A DNA stretch of 40,326 nucleotides from an uncultured Eubacteriales bacterium (GCA_902773895.1 CACYGB010000012.1:1-40326); one strand, 5' to 3'; numbered from the stretch's first letter, positions 23,648 to 32,631 are shown. The notes: generated from the letters alone by a model not told the origin. Numbers and translations are program-made.

Positions 23648-24352
23648 ATGATTTCGTTGCATGTGATTGGCCTGACGCCGTCCCAGGATGAGAAGGGACG
23701 CCAGTTTTTGAATCCGGATTATATCGCTTCGGTGCTCCGCTCCGGCGCGCTGCCGCTGGTGCTGCCTTTGACGGGGGATGAAGCCTGCCTGGAGGAAGCC
23801 CTGGGCCGGATCGACGGGCTGCTGCTGACGGGCGGCGCCGACGTGGGGCCGGATCGGTACGGCGAGGAAAAGCTGTCCTTTTGCGGGGAAACGGCGCCGG
23901 AGCGGGATCGGATGGAGTTTTTCCTGTGCCGCCGGGCGCTGGACAAGAACCTGCCGCTGCTGGCCATCTGCCGGGGGCATCAGGTGCTCAACTGCGTGCT
24001 GGGCGGCACGCTGTACCAGGATGTGGCGGCCCAGTACGGGGATTCGCTGAAGCATCCCTGCTATGACACGCCCCGGGATCCGGTGCACGGCGTGACGGCG
24101 GCGGAGGATTCCCGGCTGTTCCGGATCACGGGCATGCGTTCGCTGCGGGTGAACAGCCGGCATCATCAGGCGGTCAAGGACCTGGGCCGGGGCCTGGCGG
24201 TCAGCGCCCGGGCGGAGGACGGCCTGATCGAGGGAATCGAACTGCCGGACCGGAAATTCGTGGTGGGCGTGCAGTGGCATCCGGAATCCCTGAGCGATCG
24301 CTATGCGGAGGCGCAGCGGCTGTTCGACGCGCTGGCGGAGGCCTGCGAATGA
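23648..24352 (+). CDS. Gamma-glutamyl-gamma-aminobutyrate hydrolase-type peptidase (class I glutamine amidotransferase fold)
   Basis: A 234-residue PuuD-like peptidase C26. GLLLTGGADVGPDRYG is the N-terminal loop, LAICRGHQVLNCVLGG holds the catalytic Cys, NSRHHQAVKDLG and VGVQWHPES the catalytic His and Glu. Relatives split gamma-glutamyl amides in polyamine or folate metabolism; the exact substrate is unknown. Three in-frame ATGs are possible (23636, 23642, 23648). The third is chosen because GGAG lies six bases upstream and because the predicted transcription start at about 23632 leaves no room for a site before the others. It overlaps the next gene by four bases. Confidence 0.88.
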   Translation: MISLHVIGLTPSQDEKGRQFLNPDYIASVLRSGALPLVLPLTGDEACLEEALGRIDGLLLTGGADVGPDRYGEEKLSFCGETAPERDRMEFFLCRRALDKNLPLLAICRGHQVLNCVLGGTLYQDVAAQYGDSLKHPCYDTPRDPVHGVTAAEDSRLFRITGMRSLRVNSRHHQAVKDLGRGLAVSARAEDGLIEGIELPDRKFVVGVQWHPESLSDRYAEAQRLFDALAEACE

Positions 24353-25080
24353 GGGAAGAAATTGCATTGGTGGCCGATCTGCACGGCAACTGGCCGGCCA
24401 CCCAGGCGGTGGAGGACGACATCCGCAGCCGGGGCATCCGCAGGATCTGGTGCCTGGGCGACGTGGTGGGCAAGGGCCCTTCGTCGCCGGAAACCTTCGA
24501 CTGGGCGATGGAAAACTGCGAAATCATCCTGCTGGGCAACTGGGATGAAGGAATTGGAAAAAAACAGTTCCCTAAGGATGAATTCTATTACCGCCAGCTG
24601 GGGGAGGAAAGGATGCGGATCCTGCCCACGTTCCCCGTGGAGCATACCTGCTGGGTTTCGGGCCGGAAAATGCGCCTGCTCCACGGCCGGCCGACCATGC
24701 CGGAGCCGCTTTACGTTCATTCGGAATACGAAGTGCTGGAGCCGTATTTTGCCCCGGATTACGATGTGGTGGGCTACGCGGACGTCCATCGCCAGGGCAT
24801 GCGGGTGCTGGGCTTCAAGGGCCTGTTGTTCAATACCGGCAGCGTGGGCAACGGCCTGGGCGTCGCCATGGCCCAGTACGCCATCCTGCGGGGAGACTGG
24901 AACAGCCGGAAGCTGTCGCCCCTGGACGTGACGATGGTCACCGTGCCGTATGACCGGCAGCAGGCCATCCGGGACGCGCAGGAAGCGGGCGAACGCGGAT
25001 TGGTGAACGCCGATCTGTTTTGCAAGGAAATCGAAACGGGCCACTATGCCCGGGCCCAGGGCAAGCGAAGCCCCCTGTAA
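24349..25080 (+). CDS. Metallophosphoesterase (YfcE/MJ0936-like)
   Basis: A 243-residue calcineurin-like phosphoesterase. VADLHGNWPA supplies the DxH, CLGDVVGKGP the second Asp, LGNWDEG the GNxD motif, and RLLHGRP plus GYADVHRQGM and FNTGSVGN the remaining His and the closing motif. The small single-domain form resembles YfcE-type phosphodiesterases with broad activity. Its ATG overlaps the TGA of the amidotransferase gene, so the two are translationally coupled. The physiological substrate is unknown. Confidence 0.88.
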   Translation: MREEIALVADLHGNWPATQAVEDDIRSRGIRRIWCLGDVVGKGPSSPETFDWAMENCEIILLGNWDEGIGKKQFPKDEFYYRQLGEERMRILPTFPVEHTCWVSGRKMRLLHGRPTMPEPLYVHSEYEVLEPYFAPDYDVVGYADVHRQGMRVLGFKGLLFNTGSVGNGLGVAMAQYAILRGDWNSRKLSPLDVTMVTVPYDRQQAIRDAQEAGERGLVNADLFCKEIETGHYARAQGKRSPL

Positions 25081-25095
25081 TAAAGAAACCCGGCA

Positions 25096-25249
25096 GGTTT
25101 TCGGAAGGGACGCGGGGAAAATGAAGAATTTGACGCAAAAGCCCATTTCCACGAACGCGCAGGACAAGCATCTTTGAGAACCCGGGTTGCAGTAACAACG
25201 GGTTTTCGGAAGGGGCGCGGGGGAGGGGCTTCAAAAGCCATTCCCCCGC
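25096..25249. repeat. Pair of 22-bp direct repeats followed by a 15-position hairpin
   Basis: 25096-25117 and 25201-25222 match at 21 of 22 bases, 105 bp apart. The second copy runs into an inverted repeat (25217-25231 with 25235-25249, 13 of 15 pairs, 3-nt loop). Both copies are preceded by an AACCCGG-type motif. This fills most of the 197-bp gap 25081-25277, which contains no gene. Confidence 0.65.
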
Positions 25250-25277
25250 ATAAAAATGGTTTGATGTGAGGTGCGGG

Positions 25278-26138
25278 ATGATACGATTCGGCCCGGCGGG
25301 CAATTCGGAATCTTTTTACGCCCAGGGGTACAAAAGCACCCTGCAGGCACCCCGGTGGCTGCGGGACATGGGCCTGAACGCGTTTGAATATTCCTTTGGC
25401 CGGGGCGTGGGCCTGTCGGAGGACATGGCGAAGCAAATCGCAGCCGAAGCGGCGGCTTGCGGGGTGGCGGTCAGCGCCCATGCGCCGTATTTTATCAACC
25501 TGGCCAACAGGGACCCGGAAAAACGGGAGGCTTCTTTCCGCTACATGACCGACAGCGCCCGGCTGGTTACCTGCCTGGGCGGCGATCGGGTGGTGGTTCA
25601 CGTGGGCGCGGTGATGAAGCTGGACAGGCGGGAAGCCCTGGAAAACTGCCGGGAAGGGCTGCGGGAAGCGTACCGCCGCCTGGACGGAATGGGCCTTGGC
25701 CATGTGCACCTGTGCCCGGAAACCATGGGCCGGCCCAGCCAGATCGGCAATTTGCAGGAAACGCTGGATTTCTGCCTGCTGGATCAGCGGCTGATCCCGT
25801 GCCTGGATTTTGCGCATCTGCACGCCCTGGGCCAGGGTGCGCTGAAAACGACGGAGGATTTTGCCGCGGTGCTGGACGCGGTGGAGCACACCCTGGGGCT
25901 GGAGCGGGCCCGGCGTATGCACGTGCATTTTTCCACCATCGAATACACCCAGGCGGGGGAAAAACGGCACCGCACCTTTGCCGAAACGGCGTACGGCCCC
26001 CGGTTTGAGCAGCTGGCGCCGCTGCTGCGGGCCCGGGGGTACGAGCCCTGGGTGATCTGCGAATGCAAGGGCACCATGGCGGAGGACGCCCGGACCATGA
26101 AGCGTTTGTACGAGGAAACGGCGCTTGCGCAGAAATAA
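25278..26138 (+). CDS. Endonuclease IV-like TIM-barrel protein
   Basis: A 286-residue AP-endonuclease-2-family protein close to Nfo. Metal ligands are visible in the Nfo order: His in SAHAPYFINL, His in VVHVGA, Glu in LCPETMGR, Asp and His in CLDFAHLHA, His in MHVHFSTIEY, and Glu in ICECKG. At the Nfo DxH position (before RTFAE) the sequence is KRH, so one Asp ligand is replaced. It may cut at abasic sites in DNA repair or act on another substrate. ATG 25278 has GAGGTG upstream; an in-frame ATG twelve bases earlier is less likely. Confidence 0.85.
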   Translation: MIRFGPAGNSESFYAQGYKSTLQAPRWLRDMGLNAFEYSFGRGVGLSEDMAKQIAAEAAACGVAVSAHAPYFINLANRDPEKREASFRYMTDSARLVTCLGGDRVVVHVGAVMKLDRREALENCREGLREAYRRLDGMGLGHVHLCPETMGRPSQIGNLQETLDFCLLDQRLIPCLDFAHLHALGQGALKTTEDFAAVLDAVEHTLGLERARRMHVHFSTIEYTQAGEKRHRTFAETAYGPRFEQLAPLLRARGYEPWVICECKGTMAEDARTMKRLYEETALAQK

Positions 26139-26153
26139 ACAATGTGCTATAAT
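26125..26153 (+). promoter_or_regulatory. Promoter of the CNNM/CorC-family gene
   Basis: TTGCGC (26125-26130), a 17-bp spacer and a perfect TATAAT (26148-26153). The -35 box lies in the last codons of the preceding gene. Confidence 0.8.
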
Positions 26154-26185
26154 GACCCCATTCTGTTTTACGGGAGGGAATTTCC

Positions 26186-27514
26186 TTGGAAGACCCGGTT
26201 GGGCGATGGTTTTTGGAGCTTCTGTTTCTGTTTTTCTGCGCGCTGCTGGCCTGTGCCCAGGCGGCGCTGACAAATGCAAATGAAAGCAAGCTGCGCGACG
26301 TTGAAAACGGCCGCGCAAAAAAGTTGCTGCCTTTATTGGAGCGGCGCGAGCCCGTGATCGCATTGCGCGGGCTGCGGACGCTTTTTCTGTTGCTGTTCGC
26401 GGCAATCGGGGTGAAAACCGTGCAGGACATGGGCCTGCCCTTCGGCTGGGCCGCCGTGGTGTTCTGCCTGGCCGCCGCGCCGCTGGTGATGGCGTTTTGC
26501 AAATTGGCCCCGGAAAAGATCGGCCGCAGGCGGGCGGAGGCCACGGCGGTGCTGCTGCAGCCGCTGATCGTGTGGGCGTACCGGCTTATGACGCCCTTCA
26601 CCGCCGTGGAAAAAGCGCTGGCCCAGGGGCTGGTGTCGCTGTTCGGCATTGATCCCCACGCCAGGGACGAAGTGACGGAAGAAGAAATCAACGCCATGAT
26701 GGACATCGGCGAGGAATCCGGCGTCATCGAAAGCGACGAGCGCGAAATGATCCGCAACGTGTTTGAATTCGGCGATTTGACGGCGGCGGACTGCATGACG
26801 CACCGGACCGACGTGACGGCCCTGTGGATCCATGACGACGAGGAAACCATCCGCCGCACCATCCAGGAAAGCGGGCTGAGCCGTTTCCCGGTGTACGACG
26901 AGGATATCGACGACATCGTGGGCGTGCTGAGCACCCGGGAATACCTGCTCAACGCCGGGGAAAAGCAGCCCAAGCCTTTCCGCAAGCTGCTCAGGGACGC
27001 TTACTTCGTTCCGGAAACGGTGCCTACGGACGTGCTGCTGCGCAACATGCAGCGGGCCAAAACCCACATCGCCATCGTGGTGGACGAATACGGCGGCATG
27101 AGCGGCATTGTGACCATGGAGGACCTGCTGGAGGAAATCGTGGGCAATATCTACGATGAGTTTGACCCCACGGCTGAAAATGAAATCCAGCCGCTGGGCG
27201 AAAACGTCTGGCGGGTCAGCGGCACGGCGGACCTGGAGGCGCTGGAGGAGACCATCGGCGTGAAGCTGCCCCATGACGAGGACTACGACACCCTGGGCGG
27301 CCTGGTGTTCAGCCGCTTCAGCACCATCCCGGAGGACGGCTCCACCCCGAGCCTGACGCTGTACGCCACTTCCGACGGCGAAAAGCCGGAGGAAGGCACG
27401 GCGGACCAGATCCGGGTGGACGTGGAAAAAATCGTGGACCGGCGGGTGGAATGGGCCAGGGTGACGGTGCTGCCCGCCGAAGCGGAAAAAACGGAAGAAG
27501 ATCGGGAAATATAG
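26186..27514 (+). CDS. CNNM/CorC-type membrane protein (hemolysin family, CBS domains)
   Basis: A 442-residue protein with a DUF21 membrane domain (hydrophobic segments to about residue 150), two CBS domains ([13 protein letters not shown], then [20 protein letters not shown] and [20 protein letters not shown]) and a C-terminal CorC_HlyC domain ([20 protein letters not shown], with [15 protein letters not shown]). The family exports Mg2+ or Co2+ or controls such transport. [20 protein letters not shown] is the conserved linker after the membrane domain. The start is TTG 26186 with GGGAGG eight bases upstream; no ATG is near. It has its own promoter and ends at a shared terminator. Confidence 0.92.
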   Translation: MEDPVGRWFLELLFLFFCALLACAQAALTNANESKLRDVENGRAKKLLPLLERREPVIALRGLRTLFLLLFAAIGVKTVQDMGLPFGWAAVVFCLAAAPLVMAFCKLAPEKIGRRRAEATAVLLQPLIVWAYRLMTPFTAVEKALAQGLVSLFGIDPHARDEVTEEEINAMMDIGEESGVIESDEREMIRNVFEFGDLTAADCMTHRTDVTALWIHDDEETIRRTIQESGLSRFPVYDEDIDDIVGVLSTREYLLNAGEKQPKPFRKLLRDAYFVPETVPTDVLLRNMQRAKTHIAIVVDEYGGMSGIVTMEDLLEEIVGNIYDEFDPTAENEIQPLGENVWRVSGTADLEALEETIGVKLPHDEDYDTLGGLVFSRFSTIPEDGSTPSLTLYATSDGEKPEEGTADQIRVDVEKIVDRRVEWARVTVLPAEAEKTEEDREI

Positions 27515-27530
27515 AGCTTCCGCCGATGAA

Positions 27531-27561
27531 AACAAGCCGGGCCAAACAGCCCGGCTTTGTT
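27531..27561. terminator. Bidirectional terminator between convergent genes
   Basis: A 9-bp GC-rich stem (27534-27542 with 27549-27557) extended by three outer pairs. The plus side ends CTTTGTTG and the minus side CTTGTTTTC. Confidence 0.8.
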
Positions 27562-27616
27562 GCTGCTTCCGGAAATTTCCGGTGCGCCGAAAGATGAAAA
27601 CCAGTCGGAATAAAAA

Positions 27617-28030
27617 TCAGACAAACAGCGAAAGAACCAGAAAGGCCGCGCAGCAAAATAGGTCGGCGCCCAGGATGCACACGTCCTTTTCCCCGTCGTC
27701 CAGATCCTCAAAGGCTACCTGGGGCTGCTCGTCCACATAGTCGATCATGTCCCCGTACATCCGGGCAGGCTTTTTGCGCGGATTGATCCGCATCATCATG
27801 ACCTTGGGCAGCTTCACGCCGTCCAGCCGCAGCCACGCGATCACAGCCAGCAGGGCAAAGAGCGCCCCGGCCAGCAGGAAAGCCGGCTCCTTCAGCGGCC
27901 TTCCGGCCCCGGGGGACAGGAAAAAATCCGCCAGCAGCGCAGCAGCCAGGGCCAGGATGAACCGGGTAAAGGTCATGTAAATGAAGGGCCGCAGCATGTA
28001 GGGCTGCCATTTTTCCCTGATCCGCTTCAT
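27617..28030 (-). CDS. Small membrane protein of unknown function
   Basis: A 137-residue protein with three hydrophobic segments: FTRFILALAAALLADFFL, FLLAGALFALLAVIAWL and the C-terminal ILGADLFCCAAFLVLSLFV. Between the second and third is a cytoplasmic-type stretch (KLPKVMMMRINPRKKPARMY, then acidic QVAFEDLDDGEKD). I do not recognise the family. ATG 28028-28030 is chosen for AGGCGGTG upstream; an in-frame GTG at 28063 lacks a site. It is monocistronic, with a clear promoter and the terminator it shares with the CNNM-type gene. Confidence 0.78.
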   Translation of the reverse strand: MKRIREKWQPYMLRPFIYMTFTRFILALAAALLADFFLSPGAGRPLKEPAFLLAGALFALLAVIAWLRLDGVKLPKVMMMRINPRKKPARMYGDMIDYVDEQPQVAFEDLDDGEKDVCILGADLFCCAAFLVLSLFV

Positions 28031-28054
28031 GGGTGCACCGCCTTTCTTCCTTTT

Positions 28055-28083
28055 ACTATACACAGAAAATCAATAAAATGCAA
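28055..28083 (-). promoter_or_regulatory. Promoter of the small membrane protein gene
   Basis: On the minus strand TTGCAT (28078-28083), a 17-bp spacer and TATAGT (28055-28060). Confidence 0.75.
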
Positions 28084-28192
28084 TGCCGTGCAACAAAATG
28101 AAGGGGAAAAAAACGAAAATGCATTTTTGCGTGCAAAAGCGAAAAAACAGGCCGAGACCAGGGCGCGGATTGTTCTAAAAATGTATTTTCTC

Positions 28193-28221
28193 TTGACGTT
28201 TCCTGCATATGCCCGTATAAT
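28193..28221 (+). promoter_or_regulatory. Promoter of the opp operon
   Basis: TTGACG (28193-28198), a 17-bp spacer and a perfect TATAAT (28216-28221), about 50 bp before the binding-protein start. Confidence 0.85.
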
Positions 28222-28273
28222 TTTCCATACAACATCACCAAATGATGTGATGGAATAAGAGGAGGAACGAAAC

Positions 28274-30193
28274 ATGAAAAAGCTGCTTTCCATCGTGTTG
28301 GCGCTGGTCATGATCCTGTCCGTGGCTTCCATCGCGGGCGCCGAGGAACTGACCAACCTGAACACCTATGAAACGCAGGCCCGTGAACTGGAAACCTGGA
28401 ATATCCATTATTCCCAGGCCGCGGCTGACCTGAACGTACTGACCAACCTGTACGACGGTCTGCTGACCAACGATAACCACGGCAACCTGAAGCCCAACGC
28501 TGCCAAGGAATATACCTCTCCCGACGGCGGCAAGACCTGGGTCTTCACCCTGAACCAGGGCATGACCTGGTTCAACAAGGACGGCGAAGTGCAGGCTGAC
28601 GTGAAGGCTTCCGACTGGGCCACCGGCCTGGAATGGGTGCTGAACTATGCCAAGAACGACAGCTACAACGTGTCCATGCCCGCCGAAATGATCGTGGGCG
28701 CCAACGATTACTATGAATACACCAAGGCGCTGACCGAATCCGACGGCGCGGAAGCCGCTTTCGCCCTGACCGCTGACGCCGGCTCCAAGTTCGCCGAAAT
28801 GGTGGGCATCGTGTGCGACGACGAAGCCGCCACCATCACCTACAGCCTGGTGGACTCCCTGCCCTACTTCCCCTCTGTGGCCACCTACAACTGCCTGTAT
28901 CCCCTGTCTGCCGAACTGGTGGAAGAACTGGGCGTGCAGGGCTACCGCGATGTGACCTGGGAAGATATGTGGTACAACGGCGCTTACACCGTGACCTATT
29001 TCGAGAACCAGAACCAGAAGGTGCTCACCAAGAGCCCCAACTACTGGAACGCTGCCAACGTGAAGCGCTTTGACACCGTGACCATCAAGATGGTGGAATC
29101 CGTTGCCACCGCTTATCAGCTGTTCAAGGCCGGCGAACTGGACCATGTGTCCCTGGACCAGGCCACCCTGCAGGGCATCTACAACGAAACCGCCGACGCC
29201 GAATACAAGGCCAATCTGGTGGAAGCCCGTCCCACCAAGTATTCCTACCAGATGCACCTGGTGTACAACAAGAACCTGGAAGACGGCCAGACCCCCGATG
29301 ACAACTGGAACAAGGCCGTTGCCAACGAAAACTTCCGCAAGAGCCTGTACTACGGCCTGGACCTGACCAACTACCTGGCCCGGACCAACGCCATCAACCC
29401 CCAGAGCTGCCAGAACTACGTCTACACCGGCAACGGCGTGGCCTTCACCTCTGACGGCACCGATTACACCGCCCTGGTGCGCAAGGAAATCGGCCTGGAA
29501 TACGACGCTGAAAAGTACAACCGCTACGATCCGGAAAAGGCTGCCGAATACAAGAAGGCCGCCATGGAAGAACTGGCCGCCAAGGGCGTCACCTTCCCCG
29601 TGACCGCGGACTACTACATCTCCGGCGCCTCCACCGTGGCCGCTGAAACCGCCAAGGTTCTGGAAAGCATCTTCTCTACCTGCCTGGGCGACGACTACGT
29701 GGTGCTGAAGACCAACACCTACATCTCCTCCCTGGCCAACGAAGTGCGCATCCCCCGGAAGGCTTCCTTCTTCATCAACGGCTGGGGCGCCGACTTCGCC
29801 GATCCCATCAACTTCCTGGGCCAGGAAACCTATGCTGACACCCAGGCCTATTATTCCAACGCTTACAGCAACATCAACGACGCCACCGACGAAGACCTGA
29901 TCAAGGCTTATCAGGAATTCACCGACCTGGTGACCGCCGCCAAGGCCATCACCGATAACCTGGACGCCCGTTATGCTGCGTTCGCCAAGGCGGAAGCCTG
30001 CTTCCTGAACCATGTGCTGACCATCCCCTGCTCCTACGAAGTGGCTTGGGAACTGACCAAGGTGAACAACTACTCCAAGGTCTACAGCGCTTATGGTATG
30101 CAGGGCTACCGCTACGTGGATTGGGAAACCAATTCCGTGCCGTACACCACTGAAGAAATGGCTGCCTTCGCCGCCGCTTACGCTGCCGAATAA
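28274..30193 (+). CDS. Oligopeptide ABC transporter, substrate-binding protein (OppA-like)
   Basis: A 639-residue extracytoplasmic binding protein of the SBP_bac_5 family. Residues 1-23 (MKKLLSIVLALVMILSVASI then AGA) form a signal peptide with an AGA cleavage site and no Cys, so there is no lipobox. NLKPNAAKEYTSPDGGKTWVF is the family's N-terminal block (kept within family length), WEDMWYNGAYTVTYF and LTKSPNYWNAANVKRFDTV the central one. It binds peptides for the importer encoded downstream. Codon choice is strongly biased (GAA, AAG, AAC, GGC), as expected for a highly expressed gene. GGAGGAACG precedes the ATG. Confidence 0.93.
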   Translation: MKKLLSIVLALVMILSVASIAGAEELTNLNTYETQARELETWNIHYSQAAADLNVLTNLYDGLLTNDNHGNLKPNAAKEYTSPDGGKTWVFTLNQGMTWFNKDGEVQADVKASDWATGLEWVLNYAKNDSYNVSMPAEMIVGANDYYEYTKALTESDGAEAAFALTADAGSKFAEMVGIVCDDEAATITYSLVDSLPYFPSVATYNCLYPLSAELVEELGVQGYRDVTWEDMWYNGAYTVTYFENQNQKVLTKSPNYWNAANVKRFDTVTIKMVESVATAYQLFKAGELDHVSLDQATLQGIYNETADAEYKANLVEARPTKYSYQMHLVYNKNLEDGQTPDDNWNKAVANENFRKSLYYGLDLTNYLARTNAINPQSCQNYVYTGNGVAFTSDGTDYTALVRKEIGLEYDAEKYNRYDPEKAAEYKKAAMEELAAKGVTFPVTADYYISGASTVAAETAKVLESIFSTCLGDDYVVLKTNTYISSLANEVRIPRKASFFINGWGADFADPINFLGQETYADTQAYYSNAYSNINDATDEDLIKAYQEFTDLVTAAKAITDNLDARYAAFAKAEACFLNHVLTIPCSYEVAWELTKVNNYSKVYSAYGMQGYRYVDWETNSVPYTTEEMAAFAAAYAAE

Positions 30194-30228
30194 GCCTTGT
30201 CTGAAGTGAGCCTGTAGTGAAGCACTTT

Positions 30229-30343
30229 CGGGGCAGTCCCCTTGGGGCTGCCCCGGATTTTGATTTCCTGCGCGAAAAAACGCGGGCAAAGGCCGAATCC
30301 CGATGGAAGCCGCGTTCCGGGCGCGTTTTCCATCAGGATTCGG
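30229..30343 (+). other. Three hairpins between binding-protein and permease genes
   Basis: In the 189-bp gap lie an 8-bp stem (30229-30236 with 30248-30255), a small CGCG hairpin (30271-30284) and a 51-nt hairpin (30293-30300 with 30336-30343, plus inner stems). Only weak T runs follow. It probably limits read-through or protects the binding-protein mRNA. Confidence 0.6.
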
Positions 30344-30382
30344 GTCCGCTGAATCCATTACAGAAAACGGAGGGGTGCTTGC

Positions 30383-31579
30383 ATGGTCAAATACATCCTG
30401 AAGCGGCTGCTGCAATCGCTGATTACGGTTATTTTGGTGGTCAGCGTTGTTTTCGTCCTGCTGCGGATGATGCCCAGCGACTACTTTTTCACCGAGGATG
30501 AACTGATGAAGTTCACCGACGCCCAAAAGTATGCCAAGCTGGAGCGTCTGGGGCTGATGGAGATCTGCTCCCACTGCCACGGCACCGGCATGGTGGACGA
30601 CCACGCCTGCCCGGAATGCAGGGCCTATGAAACGGACGCCAAGGGCACGGGCTATGTGAACCGCGCCGTGCTGGCCCAGCTGGCCGACTTTTTCGGCGAC
30701 ATGGTGCAGATGCGCGTCTTTAACGCCAAGGGCAAAGAAGTGAAGGCCATCGAGCCCATCTCCCTGTTCCCGTACCTCTCCCAGAAAATGGGCGGCACGG
30801 AGCCCTTTGCCGGCAGCATGAAGGACGGCTATTCCGTCCGCGCCGTGTTCAACCTGGGCAAGAGCATCCGCCTGGAAAAGAACCAGTACGTGACGGACGT
30901 CATCGCCACCAAGATGGAGGCTTCCATGCGCATCAGCCTGGTGTCCCTGGCGCTGTCGCTGGTGCTGGGCGTGGTGCTGGGCGTGCTGCAGGCCCGCTAC
31001 AAGGACGGCCTGTTTGACCATATCGGCACCGGCTACACGGTGGTGGTGAACGCCGTGCCGCACCTGGTGATCTATACAGTGATCATGATCGCCGGCTCCA
31101 GCATGTTTGCCCTGCCCATGCGCTATGACGCCACGGCCGCCAAACCGTGGCTGACCATGGTGCTGCCTGTGGTGTGCCTGTCCATCGGCTCCACGGCCGG
31201 CTATATGCTGTGGACCCGGCGCTACATGGTGGATGAACTGAACAAGGACTATATCCGCCTGGCCAAACTGAAGGGCCTGACGGACCGGAAGGTCATGTTC
31301 CGCCACGTGCTGAAAAACGCCTTCGTGCCCCTGGCCCAGTACCTGCCTTATTCCATTTTGCTGACGGTGGGCGGCTCCCTGCTGGTGGAAACCTTCTTCT
31401 CCGTGCCCGGCATGGGCCCTGAACTGACCAAGGCCATCAGCCGGTACGACCTGAACCTGGTGCAGGGCATCGTGCTGCTGTATGCCACACTGGGCATCCT
31501 GGGCGTTTTCCTGGGCGATTTGCTGATGACGCTGATTGATCCGCGCATCAAGCTGATTGGGAAGGGGGATGTGCGCTGA
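30383..31579 (+). CDS. oppB: Oligopeptide ABC transporter permease (OppB-like) with cysteine-rich insert
   Basis: A 398-residue permease of the BPD_transp_1 family. TM1 is LITVILVVSVVFVLLRMMP (residues 13-31), followed by a long extracytoplasmic segment to about residue 178, then five helices; KGLTDRKVMFRHVLKNAFVP is the EAA loop that contacts the ATPase. Family members have a loop of about 70-100 residues after TM1; here it is about 150 and contains four cysteines, C62-x2-C65-HGTG then C76-x2-C79, a DnaJ-like zinc-knuckle pattern. That insert is odd for a permease. GGAGGGG precedes the ATG at 30383; the stop overlaps the next ATG by one base. Confidence 0.92.
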   Translation: MVKYILKRLLQSLITVILVVSVVFVLLRMMPSDYFFTEDELMKFTDAQKYAKLERLGLMEICSHCHGTGMVDDHACPECRAYETDAKGTGYVNRAVLAQLADFFGDMVQMRVFNAKGKEVKAIEPISLFPYLSQKMGGTEPFAGSMKDGYSVRAVFNLGKSIRLEKNQYVTDVIATKMEASMRISLVSLALSLVLGVVLGVLQARYKDGLFDHIGTGYTVVVNAVPHLVIYTVIMIAGSSMFALPMRYDATAAKPWLTMVLPVVCLSIGSTAGYMLWTRRYMVDELNKDYIRLAKLKGLTDRKVMFRHVLKNAFVPLAQYLPYSILLTVGGSLLVETFFSVPGMGPELTKAISRYDLNLVQGIVLLYATLGILGVFLGDLLMTLIDPRIKLIGKGDVR

Positions 31580-32631
31580 TGAAAAAGATCGTACGCCGCA
31601 AGACCGTGCAGGAAATGGAAATGCCCGTGGTGGATATGCACGTGGACCTGTCCAAAGTGGATACCGAGCCCAAGAAGGAGCGCCCCTACGGCCGTGAATA
31701 CCTGCAGGCGCGCAACAAGATGCCCGAAAAGCAGCTGTTCGCCTTCGCGGAATATCACGCCCAGGACGCCGAACGCATCGGCTACAGCAATTACAGCTAC
31801 TGGAAAAGCGTGTGGGCCAACTTCCTGAAGAAAAAGTCCGCCGTGATCATGTCCGTTATCTTTATCCTGCTGTTCATCTTTACCTTCGTGGCCAGCGCCA
31901 TCGGCAAGTATGACATCAACATGACGCCTGATCCCCTGAACCGGGCCTACATCGAGCCCAACGCCGAATTCTGGTTCGGCACCAACGCCATCGGCCAGGA
32001 CTACTGGGCCCAGGTGTGGTACGCCACCCGGGCGTCCATCCTGCTGGCGGTGCTGGTCTCCCTGGGCCAGATCATCGTGGGCGTGATCATCGGCCTGGTG
32101 TGGGGCTATGTGCGCAAGCTGGACCGGTTCTTTACCGAGCTGTACAACCTGATCGACAACATCCCCACCATCATCTATATGACGCTGATCGCCCTGATGG
32201 TGGGCAAAACGATGCTGACCATGGGCATCGCCATGGTGGGCTTCGGCTGGCTGGCCACGGCCCGCAACGTGCGCAATCTGGTGTTCATGTACCGCGACCG
32301 GGAATACAACCTGGCTTCCCGCTGCCTGGGCACCGGGCTGGGGCGCATCCTGTTCCGCAACATTTTCCCGTACCTGGTCAGTGTGATCATCCTGCGCCTG
32401 GCGCTGGCCATTCCCGGCACCATCGCCTATGAAACCACCCTGACCTATCTGGGCCTGATGGATATAACGAAGCCGTCCCTGGGCATGCTGCTGTCCAGCG
32501 CCCGGGCCGTGTTCCCCCGCGCCTCCTACACGCTGGTGTTCCCGGCCATCATCGTATCCATCATCACCATCACATTCTACCTGGTGGGCAACGCGTTCTC
32601 GGACGCCTGCGACCCCCGCAACCATGTGTAA
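31579..32631 (+). CDS. oppC: Oligopeptide ABC transporter permease (OppC-like)
   Basis: A 350-residue permease. A cytoplasmic N-terminal extension of about 85 charged residues (with YSNYSYWKSVWANFLKKKSA at its end) precedes TM1, VIMSVIFILLFIFTFVASAI. EFWFGTNAIGQDYWAQVWY is the conserved OppC block before TM2, and NLASRCLGTGLGRILFRNIF is the EAA loop. Five more helices follow. It pairs with OppB to form the channel. The ATG shares its first base with the last base of the oppB stop; AAGGGGGATG upstream serves as ribosome site. Confidence 0.93.
   Translation: MKKIVRRKTVQEMEMPVVDMHVDLSKVDTEPKKERPYGREYLQARNKMPEKQLFAFAEYHAQDAERIGYSNYSYWKSVWANFLKKKSAVIMSVIFILLFIFTFVASAIGKYDINMTPDPLNRAYIEPNAEFWFGTNAIGQDYWAQVWYATRASILLAVLVSLGQIIVGVIIGLVWGYVRKLDRFFTELYNLIDNIPTIIYMTLIALMVGKTMLTMGIAMVGFGWLATARNVRNLVFMYRDREYNLASRCLGTGLGRILFRNIFPYLVSVIILRLALAIPGTIAYETTLTYLGLMDITKPSLGMLLSSARAVFPRASYTLVFPAIIVSIITITFYLVGNAFSDACDPRNHV

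Noticed and set aside
27569..27582. Perfect 14-bp palindrome CCGGAAATTTCCGG
   Set aside because: Lies just after a bidirectional terminator, with no second copy or promoter nearby; not enough to call an operator.
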